From positions 62,001 to 126,000 of the forward strand of contig CBDEGT010000002.1 in assembly GCA_965237965.1 (NCBI GenBank): a DNA stretch of 64,000 nt, given 5' to 3'. The position numbers and the translations under genes were made by a program. This stretch comes from UBA2988 sp965237965. Lineage in GTDB: Bacteria > Gemmatimonadota > Gemmatimonadetes > Longimicrobiales > Gaopeijiaceae. Positions 63,251-64,000 of the stretch are shown piece by piece (position 1 is the first letter of the stretch; each line of letters opens with the position of its first letter). Under the pieces are notes generated by a model. The model ran no database searches and was not told the DNA's origin. It saw only the letters and a program-made list of their open reading frames with translations.

Positions 63251-63412
63251 CAAGACGGCCCGTAACGACCCGTAGTAACCCTATAACCTCTTAAACTACA
63301 GCGTGTTGCGTTACATAGGCTGAGTCGATTCGTCTATTGCCGTGCCGGGACACCTATTGTATTCTCCCTTGAATAGTGTACTATAAAGTGATCCGCAGCA
63401 CGGGAGAATACG

Positions 63413-64000
63413 ATGGCACGGCGACCGGCAACCCTTACTGCCGCCTTCGTACGGACGGTGAGCAAGCCCGGCGTTTACGGCGACGGACGCGGCTCGCGCG
63501 GCCTGAGCTTGCGCGTTCACCGGATGAAGAGCGGCCGGCTATCGCGCACATGGAGGCAACGGTTGCGCGTCGCGGGGCGGCTGACGACGACCGGGCTCGG
63601 CCGGTATCCCGAAGTCTCGTTGGCGGAAGCCCGGCACAAGGCCATTGAGAACGCGCGGGCCATCGGCCAGGGTGTGGACCCGCGCGGCGGCGGCGTCCCG
63701 ACGTTTCGCGAAGCCGCCGAAGAGACGATCCGGCTACACGCCGAATCGTGGAAAGCCGGCTCGCCGCTCCCCGGGGAATGGCACTCGACGTTCAGGCTGT
63801 ACGCCACGCCGATCCGGGACAAGCCGGTGGACCGGATCACGTCGGGCGACGTGCTGGCGTGTCTCCGGCCGGTATGGAACGTGAAGCCAGCCGCCGCGCG
63901 GAAAGCCCGGAACCGGCTCCGCGTGGCATTTCGCTGGTGCGTCGGACAAGGCTACATCTCGACGAATCCCGTGGACCGCGCAGTGGCCGCGCTCCCGAAG
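63413..64000 (+). CDS. P4-type tyrosine integrase, N-terminal part (runs off the window)
   Basis: 196 codons, open to the last base. ATG 63413 is preceded by GGGAGA. The DUF4102 arm-binding domain is clear (KPGVYGDGRGSRGLSLRVHR, RLSRTWRQRLRVAGRLTTTG, LGRYPEVSLAEARHKA), followed by the start of the core-binding domain (TFREAAEETIRLHAESWKAG, RNRLRVAFRWCVGQGYISTN). Related to but distinct from the integrase at 61207-62391, and divergent from it; it likely belongs to an element extending to the right. Confidence 0.85.
   Translation, partial: MARRPATLTAAFVRTVSKPGVYGDGRGSRGLSLRVHRMKSGRLSRTWRQRLRVAGRLTTTGLGRYPEVSLAEARHKAIENARAIGQGVDPRGGGVPTFREAAEETIRLHAESWKAGSPLPGEWHSTFRLYATPIRDKPVDRITSGDVLACLRPVWNVKPAAARKARNRLRVAFRWCVGQGYISTNPVDRAVAALPK

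Noticed and set aside
1..64000. CRISPR array
   Set aside because: No regularly spaced direct repeats with unique spacers were seen; the repeats present are IS ends, kinase fragments or single tandem duplications.

Overview
The window is high-GC DNA from a bacterium, most likely a member of the Gemmatimonadota. The main pointer is seven degraded copies of the 5' end of a serine/threonine protein kinase gene whose N-terminus contains LNAALEGRYRIERQLG, plus three copies of a 3' end encoding NFFEELK, both typical of that phylum's very large kinase families. The DUF5916, DUF2911, TAXI-TRAP, RoxA-like cytochrome and lipoprotein genes fit. The taxonomic call is inference from these genes, not from a marker gene.

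Region 1 (1-14650) is the right end of an integrative conjugative element: an AlpA-type regulator, a trb/VirB type IV secretion operon (trbC, D, E, I, J, L, F), a winged-helix protein, a structured noncoding stretch, the TraG/VirD4 coupling ATPase, the TrbB/VirB11 ATPase, an ArdC-like antirestriction protein, small accessory proteins and a tyrosine integrase that ends 58 bp from the 3' end of tRNA-Val(TAC). The secretion operon is damaged: trbE loses its C-terminal half, a piece of trbG is inverted, and trbI lacks its N-terminus. A second, inverted and decayed piece of a related element (trbF, winged-helix gene, traG fragments, mobC) sits at 60827-63250 beside a complete integrase and a second, divergent integrase that runs off the window.

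Region 2 (14740-28980) mixes IS elements (IS256, IS5, IS3 with an inserted IS30) with host-type genes: an SDR/outer-membrane gene pair, a c-type cytochrome, and a minus-strand phospho-signalling cluster (cNMP-binding protein, response regulator, histidine kinase, exported kinase-like protein, exported PPP phosphatase). A nucleotidyltransferase with a small partner looks like a toxin-antitoxin-type pair.

Region 3 (29000-49480) holds a TAXI-TRAP transporter, a SnoaL-like lipoprotein, a peroxiredoxin, a collapsed heavy-metal efflux operon (cusC-cusB-cusA remnants), a dense nest of insertion sequences (IS5 in IS5; IS5 in IS110; IS30 in IS3), floA and a DUF2911 gene. Several minus-strand genes are preceded by a kinase 5' fragment; floA and the M6 protease are also followed by a kinase 3' fragment, as if unrelated genes had replaced the middle of kinase genes.

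Region 4 (49485-64000) contains a truncated DUF5916 gene and a cleanly delimited 3,058-bp transposon (27-bp perfect inverted repeats, 8-bp target duplication). It encodes an IS1595-family transposase plus a passenger module: a DprA-like protein, a ComF-like zinc-ribbon phosphoribosyltransferase and a 47-residue protein. It is the best candidate in the window for a little-described system; both larger passenger genes carry an apparent frameshift. An IS427-type element, an NHL-repeat lipoprotein, the kinase-fused M6-type protease, a broken M16 peptidase gene and the second integrative-element remnant follow.
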